In this document: one piece after another, positions 32,353 to 41,381 of the stretch
Numbering within the stretch: position 1 is the first letter of the stretch
Layout of the letters: each line of letters starts with the position of its first letter
Source: Hyphomicrobiales bacterium
Lineage (GTDB): Bacteria; Pseudomonadota; Alphaproteobacteria; Rhizobiales; Devosiaceae
Length of the DNA stretch: 64,000 nucleotides
Direction of reading: 5' to 3'
NCBI GenBank assembly: GCA_027487555.1
Contig: JAIYDI010000018.1
Span: 248,001-312,000, forward strand
Translations under genes and position numbers: made by a program
Notes under the pieces: model-generated
The model's input: the letters and a program-made list of their open reading frames with translations, nothing else
Database searches by the model: none
Told to the model about the DNA's origin: nothing

Positions 32353-33426
32353 ATGAACCAGATCCAGACTCCTGACCTCACACTCGCGGAACCGGCCCGT
32401 GCCAAGGCAGCGCCCTTCGTCAAGGTGCGTGACCTCAAGGTGAAGTTCGTCTCGAGAGAAGCGACCGTGCAGGCGGTGAACGGCGTAAGCTTCGATCTCG
32501 CGCGCGGCGAAGTCCTCTGCGTCATCGGCGAATCCGGTTCGGGCAAGTCGGTGATGATGCGTTCGCTGCTCAGGCTCCATCCCAAGAAGCGTTCGGTGAT
32601 CGAAGGCTCGATGCTGGTGGGCGACAATGAAATCACCACTGTCAGCGACAAGAAGATGACCGAGCTGAGGGGCTCGACGATCTCGATGATTTTTCAGGAG
32701 CCAATGACGGCACTTGATCCGCTCTATACCATCGGCGACCAGATCGCCGAGACGGTGATGCGGCACCAGAAGGTGGACCGCGACGCGGGTATGAAACGGG
32801 CGCTGGAGCTGCTGGAACTGGTGCGGGTGCCCTCGCCCGAGCGCCGGCTCAAGGCCTATCCACATGAGCTTTCGGGCGGTCTGCGGCAGCGCGCCATGAT
32901 CGCCGTGGCGCTGTCGTGCAACCCGAGCCTGCTGCTCGCTGACGAACCGACCACCGCACTTGATGCGTCGGTACAGATCCAGGTCCTGGTGCTGCTGAGG
33001 AAACTGCAGCGCGAACTGGGTATGTCGATGATCTTCGTCACCCACGATCTCGGGGTCGCAGCGCAGATCGCCGACAAGGTGGCCGTGATGTACGCGGGCA
33101 GGATGATCGAATATGGCGAAGCGCGGGATGTGCTGGTGAACCCACAGCACCCGTATACCAAGGCGATGCTCGCCTCGACGGTGAAGGACCAGCACAAGGG
33201 CGAGGCGCTCGAGGCCATCGCCGGAACCCCGCCGGACCTGCGGGCCCTGCCGCCGGGTTGCAGTTTCGCGCCGCGCTGCAAGTTCGCGGTGGATGCCTGC
33301 CGGGCGGCGATGCCCGAGCCAGTGAGCGATGCACGCGGACACTATGCCCGCTGCATCGGGGTGGAGAGCACGGGCGGGGCGCTGCGCTTTGCCGCTCCGA
33401 AGCCGGAATTGGCACTCGCCGGCTGA
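32353..33426 (+). CDS. Oligopeptide-type ABC transporter ATPase (OppD/DppD-like)
   Basis: This 357-aa ATPase has Walker A GESGSGKSV near residue 59, signature LSGGLRQRAMIA, Walker B LLLADEPTTALD and the C-terminal GCSFAPRCKFAVDAC motif. It pairs with the ATPase just upstream as the energy-coupling heterodimer. The gene order F-type then D-type is reversed from classical opp operons. A 14-bp gap with GGAGG separates the two. Confidence 0.9.
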   Translation: MNQIQTPDLTLAEPARAKAAPFVKVRDLKVKFVSREATVQAVNGVSFDLARGEVLCVIGESGSGKSVMMRSLLRLHPKKRSVIEGSMLVGDNEITTVSDKKMTELRGSTISMIFQEPMTALDPLYTIGDQIAETVMRHQKVDRDAGMKRALELLELVRVPSPERRLKAYPHELSGGLRQRAMIAVALSCNPSLLLADEPTTALDASVQIQVLVLLRKLQRELGMSMIFVTHDLGVAAQIADKVAVMYAGRMIEYGEARDVLVNPQHPYTKAMLASTVKDQHKGEALEAIAGTPPDLRALPPGCSFAPRCKFAVDACRAAMPEPVSDARGHYARCIGVESTGGALRFAAPKPELALAG

Positions 33427-33518
33427 GGGCGGTTCGTTTCGTGGATCTGCCGCGCGACAGGGGAAGACGAGGCCATCGGTCTCCGCCCCCGGACGTGCCG
33501 GATATTAGGAGGAAAGTC

Positions 33519-34427
33519 ATGATGGCCTGGTGGCGGTCGCGCTCCCCGACGATCAAGGGGACGTGGCTGATGATCCTCTCCGTTCTCTTCTTCACCGTGC
33601 TGCTACTCTTGATCCGGATCACTGGCGAGGCGGTGTCGGTCTTCGTCATGGTGCTGGTTCGGCAGGTCATCATGCAGGCGATCGTGCTGGCGCAGGCGGG
33701 AAAGAACGCGCGTTTCATCCTCCGTACGGGCAACATCAAGCTGCAGATGCTGCGCTCGGCCTTCGCCCTCGGCTCGACGCTGGCGATCTTCATCAGCTTC
33801 GTGCATCTGCCGCTGGCGCTCGCCAGCGCCATCAGCTTTTCGGCTGTGCTGTTCGTGACGCTCGGGGCAGCGCTGATCCTCAAGGAGGAGGTGGGGCCGA
33901 AGGCCTGGGCCGCCACCATCATCGGGCTCATCGGCGTGTTGATCATGCTCAGCCCGCGGGAGGGCGGCGATCTCGTCTATGTGCTGATTGCAGTGGGTGG
34001 GGCGATCGTCTCCGCTGGAACGATCTTGACTGTGCGCGTGTTCCATCCGTCGGAATCGATCGGCACGGTGCTGACCTATCAGGGCATCCTTGTGGTGCCA
34101 GTGCTGGCCATACCCGCGTTCCTCACCTGGCAACCGATCTCGCTCACGACCTGGGGCCTATTGATCGCCATAGGCTTTGTCAGTACCGCGGGTCACTGGA
34201 CCTTCGTTGCTGCCTATCGCCATGCGGAAGCTGCGCGACTTGCACCACTCGATTTTCTGCGTCTCGTCCTGCTCTCGATCGCCGGATTCCTGTTCTTCAA
34301 GGAGCAGCCTGAACCAACTCTGGCGCTGGGCATGCTGATCGTTGTCGCCACAACCTTCTACGCCATCCGCTCGAACGCCAGAGTGGCGGCGGAGCGAACC
34401 CAAGTGGACGCCGTGACTGCAAATTAG
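33519..34427 (+). CDS. EamA/DMT-family transporter
   Basis: This is a 302-aa inner-membrane protein with ten predicted segments in two EamA repeats (about residues 15-145 and 155-290), starting after a perfect AGGAGGAAAG site. The second repeat ends TLALGMLIVVATTFYAIR. DMT transporters export or import small metabolites such as amino acids and amides. In this operon it may export a hydrolysis product or import a second nitrogen source. The direction is not readable. Confidence 0.85.
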   Translation: MMAWWRSRSPTIKGTWLMILSVLFFTVLLLLIRITGEAVSVFVMVLVRQVIMQAIVLAQAGKNARFILRTGNIKLQMLRSAFALGSTLAIFISFVHLPLALASAISFSAVLFVTLGAALILKEEVGPKAWAATIIGLIGVLIMLSPREGGDLVYVLIAVGGAIVSAGTILTVRVFHPSESIGTVLTYQGILVVPVLAIPAFLTWQPISLTTWGLLIAIGFVSTAGHWTFVAAYRHAEAARLAPLDFLRLVLLSIAGFLFFKEQPEPTLALGMLIVVATTFYAIRSNARVAAERTQVDAVTAN

Positions 34428-34458
34428 TTGAAAAAGAATTAGTTGAAATATTGACTAA
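34422..34458 (+). promoter_or_regulatory. Direct and inverted TTAGT repeats before the formamidase gene
   Basis: AATTAGTTGAAA occurs twice (34422-34433 and 34437-34448, 15 bp apart), and TTAGT/ACTAA form an inverted pair at 34439-34458. The first copy overlaps the stop codon of the transporter gene. The AT-rich block in the only gap above 100 bp inside the operon could be an internal promoter or operator. Confidence 0.4.
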
Positions 34459-34530
34459 CGGTGCGACGTGATGCCAAGCTTCGGGTGAGGCCGGAGCAGA
34501 CGGCCGCTGAGCCGCAGCAAGGGACCTTGA

Positions 34531-35469
34531 ATGGCCAAGCATCAACTCCTCCCCAGCGTAGAAACTTGCCACTTTGGTTTTTTCGACGCGACGCTGAAGC
34601 CCGCGCTGAGCGTGAAAAGCGGTGATATCGTCACCATCGACACGGTGACCGGCTCAAAGGCGGTGCTGCCTGACCCGGCGACGTTCTTCATACCGCCGGC
34701 GCTCGGGCCGATCCTCGATAACCTGCCTGCCTTCGGGCCGCACATCCTGACCGGGCCTGTGTATGTTGAGGGTGCCAAGCCGGGCAATGTGCTCGAAGTG
34801 CGCATCCACGACGTCAAGGTTATCCAGGATTGGGGGTTCAACCTCATCGTGCCGCAGCTTGGCACGCTGCCGCATGACTATGACGAGATGGTGCATGTCA
34901 ACATCCCCATCGATATCGCGCGCAATGTCGGCGTCATGCCCTGGGGGCTGGAACTGCCGCTCAAACCGTTCTTCGGCGTGATGGGAATTGCCCCGCCCAA
35001 GGGCTGGGGCAAGGTGTCCTCGGTCGCGCCAACGGCGATGGCGGGAAATCTCGACAATAAGGAACTGGTCGCGGGTGCGACACTCTACCTGCCGGTGTTC
35101 AACGATGGCGCGCTGTTCTCCTGTGGGGATGGTCATGGCTGCCAGGGCGATGGCGAAGTGAATGTCACCGCCATCGAGACGGCGCTGCAGGGCACGTTCG
35201 AATTCATCGTGCGAGAGGACCTGAGTTTCACCTGGCCACGCGCGGAAACCCCGACCCACTACATCACAATGGGCATGGACCCCGACCTCGACCAATGCGC
35301 CATCAAGGCGCTGCGGGAGATGATCGCAGTGCTCGGCGAGAAGGCCGGGCTCTCGCATGCCGACGCCTACATGCTCTGCTCGCTGGCGGGGGATCTGCAT
35401 GTCACCCAGACGGTGAACGGCTCCAAGGGCGTCCACATGATGATGAACAAGACCTTCGTCAACGCCTGA
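34531..35469 (+). CDS. Formamidase/acetamidase family enzyme (FmdA_AmdA)
   Basis: This 312-aa enzyme of the acetamidase/formamidase fold hydrolyses short-chain amides to the acid plus ammonia. Family landmarks include SGDIVTIDTVTG near the N-terminus, FGVMGIAPP in the middle, DGALFSCGDGHGCQGDGEVN with the conserved Asp/Gly-rich turn, and a late ADAYMLCSLAGDLHVTQTVNG. The length is typical. It starts 103 bp after the transporter gene and is followed at 13 bp by the asparaginase-like gene. It releases ammonia from formamide-type intermediates. Confidence 0.88.
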   Translation: MAKHQLLPSVETCHFGFFDATLKPALSVKSGDIVTIDTVTGSKAVLPDPATFFIPPALGPILDNLPAFGPHILTGPVYVEGAKPGNVLEVRIHDVKVIQDWGFNLIVPQLGTLPHDYDEMVHVNIPIDIARNVGVMPWGLELPLKPFFGVMGIAPPKGWGKVSSVAPTAMAGNLDNKELVAGATLYLPVFNDGALFSCGDGHGCQGDGEVNVTAIETALQGTFEFIVREDLSFTWPRAETPTHYITMGMDPDLDQCAIKALREMIAVLGEKAGLSHADAYMLCSLAGDLHVTQTVNGSKGVHMMMNKTFVNA

Positions 35470-35482
35470 GCCCGAGGACCAC

Positions 35483-37171
35483 ATGAGCAAGATCCGTATC
35501 GCCCACCTCGCCGGCCCGACGGCGACCATCCAGAATACGCCGCCGCTCGTCACTTCGTCCAAGGCGCGGGTGAAGGCGGGTCTTGCCCCGCTGGCGCTGG
35601 CCAATGGTGAGGCCTCGGCCTTCGACACATTGCGCGCGCAGAAGCTGGCGGCGCCAGTGAAAGTCTATATCGAGCAGTTTTCTGCTCATCCACTCGAAGC
35701 GGATGCGGCAGAGCTTTATGGCCCGCCGGACGGGTATGTGGCGCCCGGTGGCAGCTTCTCGAAGACAAAGACCTCCGAGGCCGATACGCCGGTCTATGAG
35801 GTGGAGCTGACGCCTGAGGATGGTTTGTATCCCATGCCCTATATGGCGCTGCAGGCCGATGGCAGCCCGTGGGAAGAGGAGACACCGCAGCCAAATTCAG
35901 AAAAGAGCCGTCAAGGCTTCTTCCCGGATGGGTCGCGCAGCTTCGAAGAAATCGATCGGTTGTCGGTTGGCGTGGATGGCAAGGTGAACCTGATCGGTGG
36001 CCGTGCCGAGGTGGATTTCTTCCGCGTTTCGCCTCCAGGCGGCTTCGTTTCGGGGCTCGCGCACGAGAAGCGGGCCGACGCCGGGGAAGGCGATATCGCG
36101 CCAGAGCGCATGGGCTACGAGTTTTTCGGCTACAAGCCTTGGCACCTCGCCAAGTCGCCTCCGCGCCCGGTGCTCGCGAAGATCACCAATGACGTTCAGG
36201 CGGTGATGAGTTCCGGCACCTATGACGGCGCCATCTGGACCCAAGGCTCGCCGCAGGTCGAGGAGAGCGCCTACTGGTTCAACCTCCTGATCGATACCAA
36301 ACTGCCGATTGCCTGCAACGCGGCGCAGCGGCCGCAGGGACAGATCAGCAATGACGGGCCGGCGAACATAGTCGATAGCGTCACCTATATCGAAAGCGGT
36401 ATCTGGAAGGACGGGCAGGGCGGCAATCGCTGCGGCACGGTGGTGATCCAGGAGCAGCAGTTCTTCGCGGCCCGCGAAGTCGCCAAAGTCGACGCGCGGC
36501 CGGGCGGCTATGTCGCGACCGGCGGCCACGGCGGCATCGTCGGGCAGCTTACCCATACCGGCAAGCCCTATGTGATGTATGTGCCGGCGTACAAGCACAC
36601 GGCAACATCGGACGTGAACATCACAAGGCTGCCGAGCACCGTTAAGGCGACTCGTCTCGGCGCCATCGGCCTCGAAACATACGATTTCGCCGTGAAGGAC
36701 GGTGCCGGCAGGCTTCTGGCCGACGCGGTCCCCGCTGTGACTATCCTCAAGGAGGGCGGGTATTTCGCCGACACCTTCGGTGACGATCCGGCGCACGAGC
36801 CAGACCTCACGATGCTGATCGAGCTCAAGCTCAAGGGCGGCAGGCTTGGCGGGTTCGTCGTCGAAGGCCTGGTGCCGTATGGCATGGGCACGTCGGAATT
36901 GCGCATGAAGATGCTGCGGAAGGCCTCCTATATGGGCCTGCCCGTGGTGCGGACCGGCCGTGGCTATCAGGAAGGTTTCGCCGACCCCGACCCCTATACG
37001 ATCGCGGGGCTGAACCTCACCTCGACCAAGGCGCGGCTCCTGCTCATGGCGGCATTGATGAAGTTTGGCCACCTGCCTGCGGCTGCCAACCCCGATGCGC
37101 CGACCGGGGCAGAGGTGGAGGCGCTGAAGATGGCGATCGCCGCCTATCAGCAGGTCTTCGATACCCACTGA
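35483..37171 (+). CDS. Asparaginase-family protein with a long unique N-terminal region
   Basis: This 562-aa protein is much longer than the roughly 330 aa of ordinary L-asparaginases. Residues from about 240 onward match the asparaginase/GatD fold: TYDGAIWTQGSPQVEESAYW aligns with the GTDT-type loop, and IACNAAQRPQGQISNDGPAN with the GAMRP...SDGP loop. The N-terminal ~220 residues form a separate, Pro/Gly-rich region that I do not recognise (it includes FEEIDRLSVGVDG and VDFFRVSPPGGFVSG). The canonical GTDT nucleophile motif is altered (GSPQ), so activity or substrate may differ. It is coupled between formamidase and ureE. Confidence 0.75.
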   Translation: MSKIRIAHLAGPTATIQNTPPLVTSSKARVKAGLAPLALANGEASAFDTLRAQKLAAPVKVYIEQFSAHPLEADAAELYGPPDGYVAPGGSFSKTKTSEADTPVYEVELTPEDGLYPMPYMALQADGSPWEEETPQPNSEKSRQGFFPDGSRSFEEIDRLSVGVDGKVNLIGGRAEVDFFRVSPPGGFVSGLAHEKRADAGEGDIAPERMGYEFFGYKPWHLAKSPPRPVLAKITNDVQAVMSSGTYDGAIWTQGSPQVEESAYWFNLLIDTKLPIACNAAQRPQGQISNDGPANIVDSVTYIESGIWKDGQGGNRCGTVVIQEQQFFAAREVAKVDARPGGYVATGGHGGIVGQLTHTGKPYVMYVPAYKHTATSDVNITRLPSTVKATRLGAIGLETYDFAVKDGAGRLLADAVPAVTILKEGGYFADTFGDDPAHEPDLTMLIELKLKGGRLGGFVVEGLVPYGMGTSELRMKMLRKASYMGLPVVRTGRGYQEGFADPDPYTIAGLNLTSTKARLLLMAALMKFGHLPAAANPDAPTGAEVEALKMAIAAYQQVFDTH

Positions 37172-37184
37172 GGAGGGCAAGGGG

Positions 37185-37634
37185 ATGCTCAGACTGCACG
37201 GCATTATCGGGCAGGCGGGCGACCCGGATCTCGCGCCCCTACTGCATCATCTTGAGCATGAGGGCGGCATCGAACTGCTGTTCGTGCCACCGGCGGACCT
37301 CGGCCGGAAGCGCTTCAGGCTCGAGACTGATCGCGGAACCGATTGTGCTGTAAGTCTCGATCGTAACGAGGAGCTCGCGGATGGCAGCGTGCTGTTTCTT
37401 GATCCGGAGCGGGCGATTATCGCACGGTTTGGCGAGCAGCAGGTCTGGCGGCTTCGGCCCTTCGACCAGGCGGCGGCGCTGAAACTGGGCTGGAATGCCG
37501 GCAATCTGCATTGGCGGGTGCGCTTTGCCGGCGATGTGCTCGAAGTCCTGCTCGACCGGCCGCTGCATGAGTATCGCGCCCGCATTCTGCCGCTGCTCGA
37601 CAGCGGTGAAGTCAGCGAGGCCGGGGATGTTTGA
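37185..37634 (+). CDS. ureE: Urease accessory protein UreE
   Basis: This 149-aa nickel chaperone has an N-terminal domain (GRKRFRLETDRGTD) and the C-terminal signature LGWNAGNLHWRVRF, with the conserved His of the metal site. It has no His-rich C-terminal tail of the kind that buffers nickel in some bacteria. UreE delivers nickel to the UreG-containing activation complex. Its stop overlaps the ureF start by eight bases. It leads the urease block, directly after the asparaginase-like gene. Confidence 0.87.
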   Translation: MLRLHGIIGQAGDPDLAPLLHHLEHEGGIELLFVPPADLGRKRFRLETDRGTDCAVSLDRNEELADGSVLFLDPERAIIARFGEQQVWRLRPFDQAAALKLGWNAGNLHWRVRFAGDVLEVLLDRPLHEYRARILPLLDSGEVSEAGDV

Positions 37635-38304
37635 CCTCTCGCAGACGCTGGCGCTGCTGCAGTTCGGTGACAGCGCCTATCCGGCGGGTGGCTTTGCGTT
37701 CTCATGGGGCATCGAGGGGCTCCTGGCCGATGGCTTCGTGCCATCTCGCGGGGCGCTCGAAGCGCTGATCGCCGAGCACTTGACCTTCCGCTGGGCGAGC
37801 TTTGATCGCGTGCTGCTCGGTCGTGCGTTCAGAGCTGAAAGCCTTGAAGAAATTACCGAAATTGATCGGCTGACGGAGGCGCTGACGCTGACGCTGCAGA
37901 TGCGTGAAGGCTCGCGTCGGGCCGGCAAGGCGCTGATCGGCGTGGCCAGCAAACTCGGCGGTACGCGCGCCCATGCCTACAGGCAGCACATGTCGGGGGA
38001 TGCGACCCTTGGGCACCTGACCGTCGTCCAAGGGCTGGTCTATCGCGATTTCGGGGTGACGCTTCCTGCAGCGGAACTGCTGTCGGGCTGGACGCTGGTC
38101 ACCGGGCTCGTGAGCGCGGCGACCAGACTTGGCGCCATCGGCCATATCGAGGCGCAGGCGAGCCTTGCGACGGCGCGCGAGGTCCTCGCCGACCTGCTGC
38201 TTGCGCCAGTGCCGGCCGATGCGGAGCCGCAGAGCTTTACCCCTTTGATCGACATCGCCGTGGCGCGCGGACCGGCTCGCCAAGTGCGGATGTTCGCCAC
38301 CTGA
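37627..38304 (+). CDS. ureF: Urease accessory protein UreF
   Basis: This 225-aa all-helical protein has the N-terminal signature LLQFGDSAYPAGGFAFSWGIE, which matches UreF, and a C-terminal Arg-containing tail. UreF acts with UreD and UreG as a GTPase-regulating scaffold that loads nickel into apo-urease. The ATG overlaps the ureE stop. A 27-bp gap with AGGAG precedes the urease structural gene. Confidence 0.88.
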   Translation: MFDLSQTLALLQFGDSAYPAGGFAFSWGIEGLLADGFVPSRGALEALIAEHLTFRWASFDRVLLGRAFRAESLEEITEIDRLTEALTLTLQMREGSRRAGKALIGVASKLGGTRAHAYRQHMSGDATLGHLTVVQGLVYRDFGVTLPAAELLSGWTLVTGLVSAATRLGAIGHIEAQASLATAREVLADLLLAPVPADAEPQSFTPLIDIAVARGPARQVRMFAT

Positions 38305-38331
38305 CCCGCCGTTTGCCAAGGAGTTGCCACG

Positions 38332-39030
38332 ATGATGAACCTGTCCCCAACGGAAATGGACCGACTGGTGATCTTCAACGCGGCGCAGATGGCGCGGCGC
38401 AACCTGTCGCTCAGTATTCGGCTCAGCCATCCGGAGGCTGTGGCGTACCTGACCGATGAGGTGATGACAGCAGCGCGTCGCGACATGCCCTACTCGGAGA
38501 TCCGGGACATGGCGACGCGGCTTCTCACCGCCGCCGAGGTCGAGCCCGGCGTGCCCGAGATGATCACCATGCTCTATATCGAGTGCATGTTCGCCGAAGG
38601 CACCAAGGTGGTGGCGCTGTTCGACCCCATCGCGCCCGCCGCCGAACCGGGGTCCGACTATATCGTCCCGGGGGAGATCATCCCCGGCGACGGCGAGATC
38701 GAGATGTTCGGTGACCTGCCGGTGGTGACTATCGACGTCACCAATACCGGTGACCGCGATATCCAGGTGCGCAGCCACACGCATTTCTTCGAGACCAACC
38801 GGGCGCTGAATTTTGACCGCGCCGCCTCGTGGGGGATGAAGATCGACCGGCCGGCTGGTACGGGCATCCGCTTCGAGCCGGGGGCAACCAAGTCCGTGCG
38901 GCTGGTGCCGATTGCCGGTGCGCGACAGATCCGCGGACAGGCGGGGCTGGTGAACGGCTATCTCGACGCGCCCGGTGCCCGCGACAAGGCCCTCCAACTT
39001 GCCCGCTCGCGCGGCTATCTGGGAGCCTGA
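38332..39030 (+). CDS. ureAB: Urease gamma-beta fusion subunit (UreA-UreB)
   Basis: This 232-aa protein fuses the urease gamma subunit (about residues 1-105, MNLSPTEMDRLVIFNAAQMA, VEPGVPEMITML) with the beta subunit (about 108-232, PGEIIPGDGEIEMFGD, QVRSHTHFFETNRALNFDR). Separate ureA and ureB genes are the usual state in alphaproteobacteria, while fusions occur in Helicobacter and some others. It pairs with UreC to form the catalytic trimer. It lies four bases before ureC. Confidence 0.9.
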   Translation: MMNLSPTEMDRLVIFNAAQMARRNLSLSIRLSHPEAVAYLTDEVMTAARRDMPYSEIRDMATRLLTAAEVEPGVPEMITMLYIECMFAEGTKVVALFDPIAPAAEPGSDYIVPGEIIPGDGEIEMFGDLPVVTIDVTNTGDRDIQVRSHTHFFETNRALNFDRAASWGMKIDRPAGTGIRFEPGATKSVRLVPIAGARQIRGQAGLVNGYLDAPGARDKALQLARSRGYLGA

Positions 39031-39033
39031 GCC

Positions 39034-40740
39034 ATGGCCACAATCAGCCGCCGCTACTATGCCGAAATGTACGGGCCCACCAAGGGCGATACGATCCGGC
39101 TCGGAGACACGACGCTGCTTGCCGAGATCGAGCAGGATTTCACCACCTATGGCCATGAGTTGCTGATCGGTGCGGGGAAGAACCTGCGCGATGGCGAGGG
39201 CATCAACGGCCACCTCAAGTCGTCGGACAAGGTGCTCGACATCGTCATCAAGAACGCCACGATCATCGATGCGGTGCAGGGGATCATCAAGGCCGATATC
39301 GGCATCCGCGACGGCCGCATCGTCGGCATTGGCAAGGCCGGCAATCCGGATGTGATGCCGAATGTGCACCCGGACATGATCGTCGGGCAGACCACATCGC
39401 CTGTGCAGGGGCACAATTTCATCGCCACTGCCGGCGCGATCGAGAGTCACGCCCATCTGCAGTCGCCCGAACAATCGGACCATGCACTGGCGGGCGGCAC
39501 AACGACGATGATCGGCAACGGGCCAGGGCCGATCTTCGATGTTGGTTCGGGCTCGACCGCGACTTTCGGGCGGTTCCTGCAGGCGACGGAATTCTCGCCA
39601 TTGAACTATGCGCTGTTCGGGCGCGGCGCATCGAATGCCGAGGCGGTGGAGGAATCCGTCGCTGCGGGCGGGATGAGCGTCAAGATCCACGAGGATTTCG
39701 GCGCATCGCCAGCGGTGATCGACCAGAGCCTCGTCGCTGCCGACCGCAACGATTTTTCGGTGCACCTGCATACCGACTCGATCAACGAGTTCGGCTTCTG
39801 CGAGGATACGATGGCAGCCTGCGAGGGGCGCACCATCCACATGTACCACGTTGAGGGCGCAGGCGGCGGGCATGCACCGGACCTGTTGAAAGTGGTGAGC
39901 TACCCCAACGTCATTCCGTCCTCGACCAACCCGACCAACCCGTACACGTCCTACGGAATGGAGGAGGGGGTGCCGATGACGATGATCGCGCACCAGCTCA
40001 ACTACAATTCGCCAGAGGACCTGTTGTTCGGTGAGGCGCGGGTGCGCAAGCAATCCATGGCGGCAGAGGATTTCCTTCACGACATGGGCGCGATCTCGAT
40101 CTTCGGCACCGATACGCAGGGCATGGGGCGGCTGGCTGAAAATGTCGCAAAGGCCTGGCAGCAGGCGAGCGTGATGAAGGAGCGGGTGGGGCGGCTGAAA
40201 GAGGAGAAGACCGCCAAGGCCGACAACGAGCGGATCAAGCGCTATATCGCCAAGCTCACCATCAATCCGGCGATTGCAGTGGGTATCGACGCGCATGTGG
40301 GCTCGATCGAGGTCGGCAAGATGGCCGATATCGTGCTCTGGCCGCGCGCCAGCTTCGGGCTCAAGCCCTATATGGTCATCAAGAACGGCTTTGTCGTCTG
40401 GGCAGCGATGGGCGATGGGAATGGCTCGCTGGGTGTCGCCGAGCCGATGATCCAGAAGCGCATGTGGGGCGCGCTTGGCAAGGCGCCACAGCATCTGGGC
40501 GTCAACTTCGTGTCGAAGCTTGCCATCGAGGCGGGCGTGCGCGAGCGGCTGGGGCTCGAAAAGCAGATGGTGCAGATCAAGAACGTGCGCGGGTTGCGCA
40601 AGACCGACATGGTGCGCAACGACGCCATGCCTTTCGTTGAAGTCGACCCGCAGACCTTCGAAGTGCGCGCCGATGGCGAGTTGCTGATGTGCCCGCCCGC
40701 GACCCGCGTCCCCCTCGCGCGGAGGTTCATGCTGCGATGA
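39034..40740 (+). CDS. ureC: Urease alpha (catalytic) subunit UreC, flap Cys replaced by Ala
   Basis: This 568-aa catalytic subunit hydrolyses urea to ammonia and carbamate at a dinickel centre. Nickel ligands and active-site residues are present: His139/His141 (SHAHL), carbamylated Lys217 and His219 (VKIHED), His246 (HLHTDS), His272 ([11 protein letters not shown]), His320 and Asp360 (GTDTQGMGR). The mobile-flap Cys319 of characterised ureases is Ala here (MIAHQ, codon 39988-39990) and the next His321 is Gln. Other signature blocks ([20 protein letters not shown]) are conserved. It overlaps ureG by four bases. Confidence 0.9.
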   Translation: MATISRRYYAEMYGPTKGDTIRLGDTTLLAEIEQDFTTYGHELLIGAGKNLRDGEGINGHLKSSDKVLDIVIKNATIIDAVQGIIKADIGIRDGRIVGIGKAGNPDVMPNVHPDMIVGQTTSPVQGHNFIATAGAIESHAHLQSPEQSDHALAGGTTTMIGNGPGPIFDVGSGSTATFGRFLQATEFSPLNYALFGRGASNAEAVEESVAAGGMSVKIHEDFGASPAVIDQSLVAADRNDFSVHLHTDSINEFGFCEDTMAACEGRTIHMYHVEGAGGGHAPDLLKVVSYPNVIPSSTNPTNPYTSYGMEEGVPMTMIAHQLNYNSPEDLLFGEARVRKQSMAAEDFLHDMGAISIFGTDTQGMGRLAENVAKAWQQASVMKERVGRLKEEKTAKADNERIKRYIAKLTINPAIAVGIDAHVGSIEVGKMADIVLWPRASFGLKPYMVIKNGFVVWAAMGDGNGSLGVAEPMIQKRMWGALGKAPQHLGVNFVSKLAIEAGVRERLGLEKQMVQIKNVRGLRKTDMVRNDAMPFVEVDPQTFEVRADGELLMCPPATRVPLARRFMLR

Positions 40741-41381
40741 ACCAGTTGGCCAAAGACACGCAATCCAAGCAGATCGCGGCGGCGCGGCTTGGGATCGGCG
40801 GGCCGGTGGGGTCCGGCAAGACGGCAATGGTGGAGCGGTTGATCCCGGTGCTCATGGCGCGCGGCATCGATATCGCGGTGATCACCAATGATCTTGTGAC
40901 GGCGGAGGACGCGGAACGGGTGCGGCGCTCGGGGCTGATCGACCCGGCGCGGGTGTCGGCGGTGGAGGCGGGCGCGTGCCCGCATACGGTGATCCGCGAG
41001 GACCCGACCCTCAATATCGAGGCGGCGGACGAACTCGAGCGGCGGTTCCCCGGCGTCGAGCTGATCCTGATCGAAAGCGGTGGCGACAATCTCGCGTCGA
41101 CCTTCTCGCGGGACCTAACGGACTTCTGGATGTTCGTCATCGACGTTGCGGGCGGTGACGACATTCCGCGGAAGCGCGGGCCCGGGGTGATCCGCTCGGA
41201 TCTGCTGGTCATAAACAAGACCGACCTCGCCCCGCACGTGGGCGTCAACCTGCCGAAAATGCATGAGGAGGCGCTGAAAGTGCGAGAGGGGCGGCCGGTA
41301 CTGCTCACCAATTGCCGGAAGGGCGAGGGGATTGATGCGGTGGTCGACCTGATCGAGCGCGAGGTGCTGTTCCGACGGTGA
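40737..41381 (+). CDS. ureG: Urease accessory GTPase UreG
   Basis: This 214-aa SIMIBI GTPase has P-loop [10 protein letters not shown] near residue 21, the metal-binding Cys-Pro-His motif ([11 protein letters not shown]), the ESGGDNL loop and NKTDLAP for guanine specificity. It hydrolyses GTP to drive nickel insertion with UreD and UreF. The ATG overlaps the ureC stop, and its own stop overlaps the ureD start (GTGA). The charged N-terminal tail lacks a His-rich stretch. Confidence 0.92.
   Translation: MNQLAKDTQSKQIAAARLGIGGPVGSGKTAMVERLIPVLMARGIDIAVITNDLVTAEDAERVRRSGLIDPARVSAVEAGACPHTVIREDPTLNIEAADELERRFPGVELILIESGGDNLASTFSRDLTDFWMFVIDVAGGDDIPRKRGPGVIRSDLLVINKTDLAPHVGVNLPKMHEEALKVREGRPVLLTNCRKGEGIDAVVDLIEREVLFRR

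Noticed and set aside
37702-40827. A 1041-codon open frame antisense to the urease genes
   Set aside because: It covers ureF, ureAB and ureC, all strongly recognised on the plus strand. The translated product is His/Arg-rich nonsense.
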